Origin: Alistipes sp. CAG:831
GTDB lineage: Bacteria; Bacteroidota; Bacteroidia; Bacteroidales; UBA932
Length of the DNA: 64,000 nt
Assembly: GCA_000432775.1 (NCBI GenBank)
Contig: HF990356.1
Location: forward strand, 1 to 64,000
Direction of reading: 5' to 3'
Positions 53,697 to 61,535 of the stretch are shown in pieces (within the stretch, counting starts at the first letter, position 1; each line of letters begins with the position of its first letter). A model generated the notes under the pieces. The model was not told the origin of the DNA. It saw only the letters and a program-made list of their open reading frames with translations, and made no database searches. Position numbers and translations under genes: made by a program.

Positions 53697-54962
53697 ATGG
53701 AAAAAAGAGTAGTAGTGACAGGTCTTGGAGTTGTCTCCCCTGTCGGAAACAATGTAGAGACTTTCTGGAAGAACCTCGTGGACGGAGTCTGCGGAATCGA
53801 CTATATCAGGCAGTTCCCTACCGACGGCCTTTCAGTGAAGATTGCAGGAGAGGTAAAGGACTTCAAGCCTGCTGATTATGGTATCGAGCCCAAAGCCGCA
53901 AGGAAGTTCGACCGTTTCTGCCTTTTCGCTCTGGCTGCTGCCAATCAGGCTGTGGCAATGAGCGGGCTCAAGGCCACGGACGACGAGGAGGACAATACTC
54001 CCGGCACGATACACTCCGACCGTTTCGGAGTATATATCGGCTCAGGAATCGGAGGCATGCACTCTTTCGTGAACGAGACTGCCAAGATGATTAAGGACGG
54101 CCCTCAGTGGATATCCCCTCTGTTCATTCCTACAATGATATCCAATATAGCGGCCGGTAATGTGGCTATCGCGCATCATGCCAAGGGCGTCTGCCTGCCT
54201 ATTGTCACAGCCTGTGCTACCGGTACCCATTCCATCGGTGAGGCCTACAGGGCCATTAAGTTCGGATATGCGGACGCCATAATCGCCGGAGGTGCCGAGG
54301 CTGCAGTCAATCCCCTGGCAATCGGAGGCTTCTCCAACAGTAAGGCGCTCTCTCCCGCTGAGGACCCCATGGCCGCCTCCCTGCCTTTCGATGCCCGCCG
54401 TCAGGGTTTCGTAATAGCCGAGGGAGCCGGAGTTGTAGTCCTCGAGGAGTATGAGCATGCCATGGCACGCGGAGCGAAGATATATGCCGAGATATGCGGT
54501 TACGGCAATACCTGCGATGCATACCATTACACCGCACCCTGTCCGGACGGCTCGACCCCTGCCAAGGCTTTCAGGCAGGCTCTTACCGAGGCCCATTACT
54601 CGACATCGGATCTGCTGCACATCAATACCCACGGAACAGGCACGCCCCTGAACGACAAGTCAGAGACTGCGGCTATCAAGCTGGCTCTCGGAGAGACCGA
54701 AGCCCGCAGGGCCATCCTCTGCTCCACCAAGTCCATGACAGGACATGCCCTCGGAGCAGCCGGCGGTATCGAGGCGGTGGCGGCAGTGCTCGCTCTGGAC
54801 AACGGTATCGTGCCTCCCACCATCCACTACGAGGTGCCCGATCCCGAGTGCGACCTCGACGTCAATCCCAACCATGCCCGTGAGGCTAAGTTGACCATGG
54901 CCCTGTCCTCATCCCTGGGCTTCGGCGGACACAATGCCGTGCTGGCGTTCAGACTCGTCTGA
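53697..54962 (+). CDS. fabF: beta-ketoacyl-ACP synthase II
   Basis: A 421-residue elongation condensing enzyme. Catalytic Cys173 is in VTACATGTHSIGEA. The two His of the KAS II triad are in NTHGTGTPLNDKSE near 308 and STKSMTGHALGAAG near 347, followed by the glycine-rich SLGFGGHNAVL near the C-terminus. Length is usual. It begins 11 bases after fabH and is followed by fabZ after 25 bases. Confidence 0.95.
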   Translation: MEKRVVVTGLGVVSPVGNNVETFWKNLVDGVCGIDYIRQFPTDGLSVKIAGEVKDFKPADYGIEPKAARKFDRFCLFALAAANQAVAMSGLKATDDEEDNTPGTIHSDRFGVYIGSGIGGMHSFVNETAKMIKDGPQWISPLFIPTMISNIAAGNVAIAHHAKGVCLPIVTACATGTHSIGEAYRAIKFGYADAIIAGGAEAAVNPLAIGGFSNSKALSPAEDPMAASLPFDARRQGFVIAEGAGVVVLEEYEHAMARGAKIYAEICGYGNTCDAYHYTAPCPDGSTPAKAFRQALTEAHYSTSDLLHINTHGTGTPLNDKSETAAIKLALGETEARRAILCSTKSMTGHALGAAGGIEAVAAVLALDNGIVPPTIHYEVPDPECDLDVNPNHAREAKLTMALSSSLGFGGHNAVLAFRLV

Positions 54963-54987
54963 TCATGTACTAACTAAACTAAATATT

Positions 54988-55419
54988 ATGGATAGAGAAG
55001 AAATAAAGAAATTCCTCCGTCACCGCGAGCCCATGCTGCTCGTGGACGAGATGGAGCTTCAGGGCGACGGTACCGAATGTATCGGAAAGTACCATGTCAG
55101 AGGGGACGAGTTCTTCCTCCAGGGGCACTTTCCCGGTTATCCGGTGGTCCCCGGAGTCATCCTCTGTGAGATTATGGGGCAGTGCAGCTCACTGCTCATC
55201 AAGGACTACCTTGTAGGCCACACCACACTTTTCACCGGTATAGACAAGACCCGTTTCAAACGTCAGGTACGTCCCGGCGATACAGTGGAGGTGCATGCGC
55301 ATGTCACCAATCACAGGGCCATGCTCTTCTATATCGACGCCAAGGCTTTCGTGGAGGGTGAGCTCTGCGTGGAGGCAAGTCTGTCATTTGCAGTTATTCC
55401 TAACGATAAAGTAAAATAA
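54988..55419 (+). CDS. fabZ: 3-hydroxyacyl-ACP dehydratase, FabZ-like
   Basis: A 143-residue hot-dog-fold dehydratase removing water from 3-hydroxyacyl-ACP. The catalytic pair is His47 in QGHFPGYPVVPG and Glu61 in CEIMGQ; Glu rather than Asp at this place is the FabZ arrangement. ATG 54988 is chosen: the frame is open to 54934 but that part lies in fabF. It is 4 bases upstream of fabG, and the neighbours support a role in fatty acid elongation. Confidence 0.88.
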   Translation: MDREEIKKFLRHREPMLLVDEMELQGDGTECIGKYHVRGDEFFLQGHFPGYPVVPGVILCEIMGQCSSLLIKDYLVGHTTLFTGIDKTRFKRQVRPGDTVEVHAHVTNHRAMLFYIDAKAFVEGELCVEASLSFAVIPNDKVK

Positions 55420-55423
55420 GACT

Positions 55424-56173
55424 ATGTTAGAAGGATTATTAAAAGGAAAGGTGGCCCTGATTACCGGTGCCGCCCGCGGTATCGGAAAGGCCATCGCCAT
55501 GAAGCTCGCTTCGGCCGGAGCCGACATCGCTTTCACCGACCTCAAGGAGGACGACAACTTCAGGAATACCGTAGCCGAGATCTCCGCTCTCGGAGTGCAG
55601 TGCCGCGGCTATGCCTCCAATGCGGCTGACTTCGCCGAGGCCCATGCGACCGTGGAGCAGATTCAGAAGGATTTCGGCCATATCGACGTTCTGGTCAACA
55701 ACGCCGGCATCACACGTGACGGCCTGATGATGAGGATGTCCGAGCAGCAGTGGGACAGCGTCATCACTGTCAACCTCAAGAGTGCTTTCAACTTCACCCA
55801 TGCCCTGACTCCCATTATGGCCCGTCAGAGAGGCGGCAGCATCATCAACATCTCTTCGGTAGTGGGTGTTAACGGCAATGCCGGTCAGTGCAACTACTCG
55901 GCATCGAAGGCCGGTCTTATCGGTCTGGCAAAGTCCATAGCCAAGGAAATGGGTTCCCGCGGTATCCGCGCCAACGCCATAGCTCCCGGCTTCATCATCA
56001 CCGACATGACCAATGCCCTGTCCCAGGAGGTGCGTGACGAGTGGAACAAGAAGATACCCCTCCGTCGCGGCGGTACACCCGAGGATATAGCCAATGTGGC
56101 TCTGTTCCTCGCTTCCGACCTTTCTTCATACGTGACGGGTCAGGTGATTATCTGCGACGGCGGAATGCTTTAG
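55424..56173 (+). CDS. fabG: 3-oxoacyl-ACP reductase
   Basis: A 249-residue short-chain dehydrogenase reducing 3-oxoacyl-ACP with NADPH. The cofactor motif is TGAARGIGKA (14-23) and NNAG lies at 92-95. The catalytic residues are Ser144/145, Tyr158 and Lys162. It is last of this fab cluster, and its stop codon overlaps the stop of the converging patatin gene. fabD is found 4.4 kb away on the same strand. Confidence 0.92.
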   Translation: MLEGLLKGKVALITGAARGIGKAIAMKLASAGADIAFTDLKEDDNFRNTVAEISALGVQCRGYASNAADFAEAHATVEQIQKDFGHIDVLVNNAGITRDGLMMRMSEQQWDSVITVNLKSAFNFTHALTPIMARQRGGSIINISSVVGVNGNAGQCNYSASKAGLIGLAKSIAKEMGSRGIRANAIAPGFIITDMTNALSQEVRDEWNKKIPLRRGGTPEDIANVALFLASDLSSYVTGQVIICDGGML

Positions 56174-57090
56174 CGGAAATTCCGCAGGGCCTCCTCCATC
56201 TTTGTGCGGCCGAGGGCGACGATCTCGTCGTACTTGTAGAACTCCATGGTGGAGTAAGCATTCTTGGCAATGCGCACGAGGATGTCCGGAGGATAGAGCT
56301 TGAGGGTCAGGTCCGCGTTGGTCTGGATCATCACGCTGGACGATTCATTGAGGATGGTGACGATACCCATATCGTTGTCATCCTCTTTTTCTTTCTCAAG
56401 GTTCTCCGAACCTGACAGCAGATGGGCTTCCACCTCATCCTTCTTGACCTTGTCGGCTAAGGTGTCGACTATCTTGTCCAGTCTCTGGCGGATACGTCCT
56501 TTCACGTGCTCCTGTTTCTCTTCCGGTTTTTCTATGTAGGGCCCGTTGAGGTCAACTGCGGTGAGGATGTCTCCTGGGGTCCTGACGACCCTGTTGACCG
56601 GTACCGGGTTGACTACGCCGCCGTCTATCAGCAGCATGTCGCCTATGCGGTTAGGTGTGAAGATAGAAGGCAGGGAAATAGAGGACCGGATGGCATCGTA
56701 AAGGCTTCCGCGGTCAAATACCACCTCTTTCCGGTGACGAATGTCGGTGGCGACAGCCGTGAAAGGTATGGGCAGGTTCTCTATCAGCTTGTCCGGAATG
56801 ATGCTCTTGAGCTCGTCGATGACCTTCTCCCCCTTGACGAACCCTCCGTTGCCGATGGTGAAGTCCATCAGGTTGAAGACCTTCATCCGGTCCACCGTCT
56901 TCATCCATTCCTTGAATGCGTCCAGGCCTCCGGCCGCGTATATACCGCCGACGAGGGCCCCCATGGAGGCCCCCGCAACGGATGTTATTCTGAAACCGTG
57001 TTCTTCCAGCACTTCGATTGCCCCTATGTGTGCGAGGCCTCTGGAACCGCCGCTGGCCAGTACCAGGGCGACATTTTTCTTTTCAGTCAT
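56170..57090 (-). CDS. patatin-like phospholipase
   Basis: A 306-residue patatin-fold protein. The oxyanion loop SGGSRGLAHIG lies at 13-23, the nucleophile Ser42 in GASMG (40-44) and the catalytic Asp156 in DGGVVNPVP. All parts of the Ser-Asp dyad are present, so it is probably an active lipid acyl hydrolase. No signal peptide is seen, and it lacks the barrel domain of secreted relatives, so it is likely cytoplasmic. It is 3 bases downstream of the exported 423-residue protein gene and is probably last of the transcript starting at 59.9 kb. Confidence 0.88.
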   Translation of the reverse strand: MTEKKNVALVLASGGSRGLAHIGAIEVLEEHGFRITSVAGASMGALVGGIYAAGGLDAFKEWMKTVDRMKVFNLMDFTIGNGGFVKGEKVIDELKSIIPDKLIENLPIPFTAVATDIRHRKEVVFDRGSLYDAIRSSISLPSIFTPNRIGDMLLIDGGVVNPVPVNRVVRTPGDILTAVDLNGPYIEKPEEKQEHVKGRIRQRLDKIVDTLADKVKKDEVEAHLLSGSENLEKEKEDDNDMGIVTILNESSSVMIQTNADLTLKLYPPDILVRIAKNAYSTMEFYKYDEIVALGRTKMEEALRNFR

Positions 57091-57093
57091 ATT

Positions 57094-58365
57094 TTACTTT
57101 ATCTCTCTGATGAGCATTCCCGGGGTGAAATTCATACCGCTGACCACCTCGAATGTAGTGGCTGTGAGTTCCGATCCGACAGCCTGCTCCTCTGAGGCCA
57201 TATAGCGGTTGTCCCATATCTTGCCGGCCACGGGGCGGATGACTCCCCTGCGGTTGTAGCGGACCTTGCCGGTGGCTTCATCGTAGACCGGTACCAGTAC
57301 TTCGAACTTGGATTTGGCGGTGATGCCTTCCTTCATGCCGATGCGGGCCATCAGCGGTTCGGTACTGAAGAGAGGCACCTTGACCTTGAACTGGTCGAAC
57401 TCCTTCTGGAGCTCCATCACGTTGTTGTCGATGGCGCGGGCGCAGACTTTGCGGAAGACGTCCTCGGGGTTGTAGAGTCCGCGGAGGACGGGCTTGGCGC
57501 TGCGGGCTACGTATTTGCCTACGTACTTGAGCCTGAAGGTGGACTTGTCCGCCTCGTATGCGGCCTTGCGGGCGGCGAGGGCGGTGTCGGCCGAGAATTC
57601 GGCCATGGACAGGGAGTCCGTGCCGGGCTTGTCATAGTAGTACAGTTCATAGAATGTATTCGCCACGTCGTCGTTCCAGTCGAGCTGGTAGAGGTAGGAT
57701 GTGGTCTTGACCGTGAAGCCGGCTATCATGCTGGATACCATGGCCCCCAGAGTCGAAAGACCGGTTACCAGGTTGTTCTCGTCTCCGGTGGCGGCTGCGG
57801 CTATGCCTCCGATGATGGACAGGATGCCGGTGGCCACGTCGGCGTTCTTCTCGTGGTCCACGTAGGTGATGTCGTTGACTATCACGAAGGTGTTGCTGAT
57901 CATCTCATAACCCTTGTCCGCCAGGGCGTCGATGCCCCTCTTGCTCTGGGCTGCGGTCTCCACGTCCATAGCGGTGGCTCCGTACAGGCCGCGCTCCATC
58001 ACCAGGGAGGGATCGAATCCTCCGGTTACCTTGCTGCGGAGGAACCATTTGGACACCAATCTCTTGGCCACGTCATTGCGCTCAAACCAGTTTTCTATCT
58101 GGCGGGTAAGGTCATCTCCCTTGCTGGCGGCTGTCACGCATTTGACGCTCAGGTCGTGGTTGTTGTATTTGTCCGGTGTCTCCAGGGCCATGAAAGCGTT
58201 GACTATCTCGTCGTCCATCTTCAGGTCGGGATGGCTTATCATGAACGAGTAGAGGGAACTTCTCCGGTACTGCATGGCTGAGTCCGGAGTCTGGGCACTG
58301 GCCGAGGCGGCGCAGGTCAGAAGCACTAGGGCTGATATGATTGTGAGTGTGAAAAATTTTCTCAT
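57094..58365 (-). CDS. exported protein of unknown function
   Basis: A 423-residue protein with a signal peptide ending near SASAQ (residue 25). No domain is recognised. A central Gly/Ala-rich hydrophobic section at about 178-225 contains ILSIIGGIAAAATGDENN and GAMVSSMIAGF and may contact a membrane. The remaining parts are mixed helix and strand, with YLYQLDWNDDVANTFYELYYYD near 230. It may be an outer-membrane-associated protein. It is co-directional with WG-repeat and lipoprotein genes upstream (12-base gap to the WG gene) and the patatin gene downstream, forming one likely operon. Function unknown. Confidence 0.6.
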   Translation of the reverse strand: MRKFFTLTIISALVLLTCAASASAQTPDSAMQYRRSSLYSFMISHPDLKMDDEIVNAFMALETPDKYNNHDLSVKCVTAASKGDDLTRQIENWFERNDVAKRLVSKWFLRSKVTGGFDPSLVMERGLYGATAMDVETAAQSKRGIDALADKGYEMISNTFVIVNDITYVDHEKNADVATGILSIIGGIAAAATGDENNLVTGLSTLGAMVSSMIAGFTVKTTSYLYQLDWNDDVANTFYELYYYDKPGTDSLSMAEFSADTALAARKAAYEADKSTFRLKYVGKYVARSAKPVLRGLYNPEDVFRKVCARAIDNNVMELQKEFDQFKVKVPLFSTEPLMARIGMKEGITAKSKFEVLVPVYDEATGKVRYNRRGVIRPVAGKIWDNRYMASEEQAVGSELTATTFEVVSGMNFTPGMLIREIK

Positions 58366-58377
58366 GGCGTTTCAGGT

Positions 58378-59343
58378 TTAGTAGTCCCACATATTTTCAT
58401 CTACAGTGTCGAATACGGAGACCTTGCCCTCGAAGTCCGTGAATCCGATGACCGTCTCCCCTTTCTCATTGAGCCAGGCTCTCTGGCCGCTGTCGTTGAC
58501 CACCCATCTTACGGCTCCGCTCTCAGGGTGCAGCAGGAGCGAGCCGGGACGTGATCCGGGCGCATCCTGGACCATGCTGTATATCACTGGGATAACTTCT
58601 TCGCCCCGGGTGTTTATGAAGCCGAATCTTCCGTTTCGCTTTACCCAGGCAAGTCCGTCCTTGAATTCTCCGACGGCCTGGTAGGGACTGTCTGTGGAGG
58701 TGAGTGCATCGCCCTTACGGTTCATAAGTACCCATGCGCCGTCCGGAATGTTGACCGAGCCGTCGCTTCCGGGCAGGTAGAGATCGTTCATGGTGAAGGA
58801 GGCCGAGACTCCGAAGATGATTTCCTCTCCGACCGGTTTTCCCTTTTTGTCCACGATGGGCATGGTCCTTTTCTGGCGTCTGGAGTCTGTTCTTACGCAG
58901 TTGACCCAGGCCACACTGTCAGTAAAGGGACCTACGAGGTCAAAGATGACCTTGAATTCCTCGGCGGGGCTGGCCAGATCGATGTAGCCCCACAGTCCTC
59001 CGGACATGTAGATGCCTTCTTCTCCGTTGTGTACCGGACCTTTGTATACAGCCACCATGTCCTCGCTGCAGAGGTCGATGTAGTCATATACCGGCTCTAT
59101 TACAGTGCGTCCGTCCTGACCCACGACTCCCCATTTCAGGGTTTTGCCATCCTTTACGGCCACCAGTCCGTATCCGTCGGCGGCCAGGCTGGCTGCAGCG
59201 TAGACTGCATCCACGATAACTTTGCCTCCGGCGTCCTTGTAGCCCCAGGCCTTGCCGGACTGGAACGGTGTCATATTCTGTGCCGTCGCGCACAATGCGG
59301 GGAGCATGGCGGCGACGATAGATGTGATAACTGTCCTTTTCAT
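58378..59343 (-). CDS. exported WG-repeat protein
   Basis: A 321-residue protein with a signal peptide ending near ATAQ (residue 22). It carries several WG-type beta repeats, recognisable by Trp/Phe-Gly followed by a hairpin and by Val-Ile-x-Pro-x-Tyr endings: KAWGYKDAGGKVIVDAVY, KWGVVGQDGRTVIEPVYDY, GLWGYIDLA and RFGFINTRGEEVIPVIYS. WG repeats probably form a binding surface and have no known enzymatic role. It ends 12 bases before the 423-residue gene and begins 16 bases after the small lipoprotein gene. Confidence 0.8.
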   Translation of the reverse strand: MKRTVITSIVAAMLPALCATAQNMTPFQSGKAWGYKDAGGKVIVDAVYAAASLAADGYGLVAVKDGKTLKWGVVGQDGRTVIEPVYDYIDLCSEDMVAVYKGPVHNGEEGIYMSGGLWGYIDLASPAEEFKVIFDLVGPFTDSVAWVNCVRTDSRRQKRTMPIVDKKGKPVGEEIIFGVSASFTMNDLYLPGSDGSVNIPDGAWVLMNRKGDALTSTDSPYQAVGEFKDGLAWVKRNGRFGFINTRGEEVIPVIYSMVQDAPGSRPGSLLLHPESGAVRWVVNDSGQRAWLNEKGETVIGFTDFEGKVSVFDTVDENMWDY

Positions 59344-59359
59344 ATTTGAGCGGCGATTA

Positions 59360-59845
59360 TTAGAATCCGGATGAAAGCCCTTTTACTATCCCCTGGTCTT
59401 CCAGGTATTTGCGGAGATTGTCCTTGGAAACGGATATCACGTAGCCTATTTTATATTCATTGCGCCCAGTCTTGATGACCTGGATGCTGCCGGAGGCTAC
59501 GGAGCTTATGTATCTCTGATACTCGGACTGGAAGAAAGTGTCGAAAAACGCACTTTCGGCCGGGGTCAGTTCTCCTGTCCTGAGGGCAGGCTGGGCCGTG
59601 GCTCCGTTACCTGCGGGTATGCCGCGGAAGATGACGGCGTGGACAGCGTTTTTCTTTGCCTCCTCGACAGGCATGTTCGCGTTGCGCCAGTAGCTCCATA
59701 CGCGGATTACATATTTGCCGTCAGCACCTACGCCCATGCTTTCAGTTTCATATGACCAGGGCTGGTCGGCTTTGCTGATTTTGGATGCGGTTCCGCAGGA
59801 GTGAAGCAGCAGCGGAATAAGTAGAAGGATGAGATATTTCTTCAT
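59360..59845 (-). CDS. small lipoprotein
   Basis: A 161-residue predicted lipoprotein: KKY start, hydrophobic core, lipobox LLHSC with acyl Cys at residue 17. The mature part has GKYVIRVWSYWRN, then EEAKKNAVHAVIF, a pattern loosely like LPP20/FlgT-N-type domains, where an Ala-rich helix follows a strand; this likeness is tentative. It is the first gene of the operon that continues with the WG protein, the 423-residue protein and the patatin. Confidence 0.65.
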   Translation of the reverse strand: MKKYLILLLIPLLLHSCGTASKISKADQPWSYETESMGVGADGKYVIRVWSYWRNANMPVEEAKKNAVHAVIFRGIPAGNGATAQPALRTGELTPAESAFFDTFFQSEYQRYISSVASGSIQVIKTGRNEYKIGYVISVSKDNLRKYLEDQGIVKGLSSGF

Positions 59846-59877
59846 AGCGGGTAGATTGGTATGTTTATTGTCAGTAA

Positions 59878-59885
59878 CAAAGGTA
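59878..59885 (-). promoter_or_regulatory. TAnnTTTG promoter of the secreted-protein/patatin operon
   Basis: On the - strand, TACCTTTG fits the -7 consensus, 32 bases before the lipoprotein ATG. It diverges from the promoter at 59918. Confidence 0.6.
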
Positions 59886-59917
59886 ATTTGTTTTGATTAG
59901 TTTTCAAAATCCTTTTG

Positions 59918-59925
59918 TATCTTTG
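59918..59925 (+). promoter_or_regulatory. TAnnTTTG promoter of the DUF308 gene
   Basis: TATCTTTG fits the -7 consensus, with TTTG at 59892-59895 upstream. It ends four bases before the ATG, predicting a leaderless mRNA. Confidence 0.65.
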
Positions 59926-59929
59926 CAGA

Positions 59930-60514
59930 ATGAAAACAGTAAACGTTTTTTTTGACAGGTCTTACGGATATGCCAGAGCGATTATCGCACTGGCAGGCGG
60001 TCTGATTCTGGTCATCTGGCCGGAGGCGGTGAAAAATTCCATCATGATTATCCTCGGCGCGCTTATTCTGGCGGTCGGGCTGGTAAGCCTTATATTGTCA
60101 TATACCGGGAAGTGGAAGAAGGAGAAGGTTCCGCTCCTGCTTCTCAACTCGATAGTGGATATCGCATTCGGTCTTGTACTGATTATATTCCCCGATTTCT
60201 TCATGTCCGTGATATTTTTCGTATTCGGACTTATACTGCTGATTTTCGGGCTGGGGGAGATCATCAATCTCTTCCGTACAGCCAAGACGGTGCGCGTTCC
60301 GTGGCCTCTCTATCTGGGACCGCTGATTACCCTTGCGCTTGGAGTGATTATGTTTTTCAATCCGGCGTGGGTCAGCAACGCTCTGTTCGTCATTTTCGGG
60401 GCTGCGCTTTTGCTGTACTCAGTGTCGGAGTTCGCGTCCACCTATGTTATTAGGAGAAGGATGAAGGATATAGAAGTGGAAATAGATGAAAATATAAAGC
60501 AAATAGAAGAATAG
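59930..60514 (+). CDS. DUF308/HdeD-like membrane protein
   Basis: A 194-residue integral membrane protein with six hydrophobic helices (about 14-32, 36-55, 66-85, 88-108, 122-140 and 146-168) and a charged C-terminal tail. This is the layout of the HdeD/DUF308 family, which in E. coli has been linked to acid resistance at high density. The role here is unknown. ATG 59930 is used; an upstream in-frame TTG at 59915 would include the promoter. It stands alone, and a tRNA gene on the other strand follows at once. Confidence 0.8.
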   Translation: MKTVNVFFDRSYGYARAIIALAGGLILVIWPEAVKNSIMIILGALILAVGLVSLILSYTGKWKKEKVPLLLLNSIVDIAFGLVLIIFPDFFMSVIFFVFGLILLIFGLGEIINLFRTAKTVRVPWPLYLGPLITLALGVIMFFNPAWVSNALFVIFGAALLLYSVSEFASTYVIRRRMKDIEVEIDENIKQIEE

Positions 60515-60586
60515 TACCTCCGTGGGGAATCGAACCCCAACCAAGAGAACCGGAATCTCTCATTCTATCCATTAAACTACGGAGGC
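60515..60586 (-). tRNA. tRNA-Arg (anticodon CCG)
   Basis: The 72-base sequence on the - strand folds as a cloverleaf: 7-bp acceptor stem (with a G-U closing pair), D arm, a 5-bp anticodon stem AGAGA/TCTCT with loop TTCCGGT giving anticodon CCG, and a T arm with GGTTCGATTCC. Discriminator base is A. The CCA end is not encoded. It reads CGG codons. Confidence 0.93.
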
Positions 60587-60596
60587 AAACGGACTG

Positions 60597-60604
60597 CAAA
60601 TGTA
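60597..60604 (-). promoter_or_regulatory. TAnnTTTG promoter of tRNA-Arg
   Basis: On the - strand, TACATTTG ends 10 bases before the first base of the mature tRNA, leaving a very short 5' leader for RNase P to remove. Confidence 0.65.
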
Positions 60605-60626
60605 TAAATAAAAACTGAAATTTGAT

Positions 60627-61487
60627 ATGACAGCTTACGTTTTTCCCGGACAGGGAGCACAGTTCACAGGGATGGGCAAGGATCTGTACGAGGCCAGTCC
60701 CAAGGCTAAAGCGCTGATTGACAGTGCTTGCGATATTTTAGGATTCGATATACGCAATATAATGTTCAACGGCTCTGCAGATGATCTCAAGCAGACGAAG
60801 GTGACCCAGCCGGCCGTATTCATCCATTCAGTGGCAGCAGCAGCTGTGATTGAGGACTTCCATCCCGGCATGACTGCCGGTCACTCTCTCGGTGAGTTCT
60901 CGGCTCTCGTAGCTGCCGGAGCCATGTCCTTCGAGGACGGTCTCCGTCTGGTGTATGCAAGGGCTATGGCTATGCAGAAAGCGTGTGAGGCGCATCCTTC
61001 GACCATGGCGGCCATCATCGGTCTGCCTGACGATGTGGTGGAGAAGGTGTGTGAGGATATTAAGGGTGTGGTCGTTCCCGCTAACTACAACTGCCCGGGC
61101 CAGCTGGTTATCTCCGGTGAGATCGAGGCTGTGGACGAGGCCTGCGCCGTCCTGAAGGAGGCCGGTGCCAAGAGGGCGCTCCGACTGGCAGTGGGTGGCG
61201 CGTTCCATTCTCCACTGATGGAGCCCGCGAGGGTAGAGCTCGCCGAGGCTATCAGCAGGACGGATATCAAGGCTCCCGTATGCCCCGTATATCAGAATGT
61301 GGATGCCCAGCCCTCCACAGATCCGGCAGTAATCAAGGAGAAGCTCCTGAAGCAGCTCACATCACCGGTAAGATGGACTCAGACAGTGCTCAACATGCAC
61401 CGTGACGGCGCATCCGAGTTCATAGAGCTCGGTCCCGGAGCCGTTCTGCAGGGTCTTATCAAAAAATGCCTTCCCGCGGGTAAATAA
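60627..61487 (+). CDS. fabD: malonyl-CoA:ACP transacylase
   Basis: A 286-residue enzyme loading malonyl groups onto acyl carrier protein. FPGQGAQ is at 6-12, the nucleophile Ser87 is in GHSLGE, and the catalytic His is in GAFHSPLM near 191. Gln at 9-12 and Arg near 112 belong to the substrate site. Length is usual. It is separated from the other fab genes by the patatin operon, a DUF308 gene and a tRNA gene, all between 56.2 and 60.6 kb. Confidence 0.94.
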   Translation: MTAYVFPGQGAQFTGMGKDLYEASPKAKALIDSACDILGFDIRNIMFNGSADDLKQTKVTQPAVFIHSVAAAAVIEDFHPGMTAGHSLGEFSALVAAGAMSFEDGLRLVYARAMAMQKACEAHPSTMAAIIGLPDDVVEKVCEDIKGVVVPANYNCPGQLVISGEIEAVDEACAVLKEAGAKRALRLAVGGAFHSPLMEPARVELAEAISRTDIKAPVCPVYQNVDAQPSTDPAVIKEKLLKQLTSPVRWTQTVLNMHRDGASEFIELGPGAVLQGLIKKCLPAGK

Positions 61488-61535
61488 GTGTTCAACTCAA
61501 TAACAATAACTACTAAAAACTAAATTGTCCTAGTA

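Noticed and set aside
52729..56173. The fab genes as an aryl-polyene or polyketide-like specialised cluster
   Set aside because: One copy each of fabH, fabF, fabZ and fabG with standard motifs and no adenylation, ACP, acyltransferase or export genes fits primary fatty acid synthesis.
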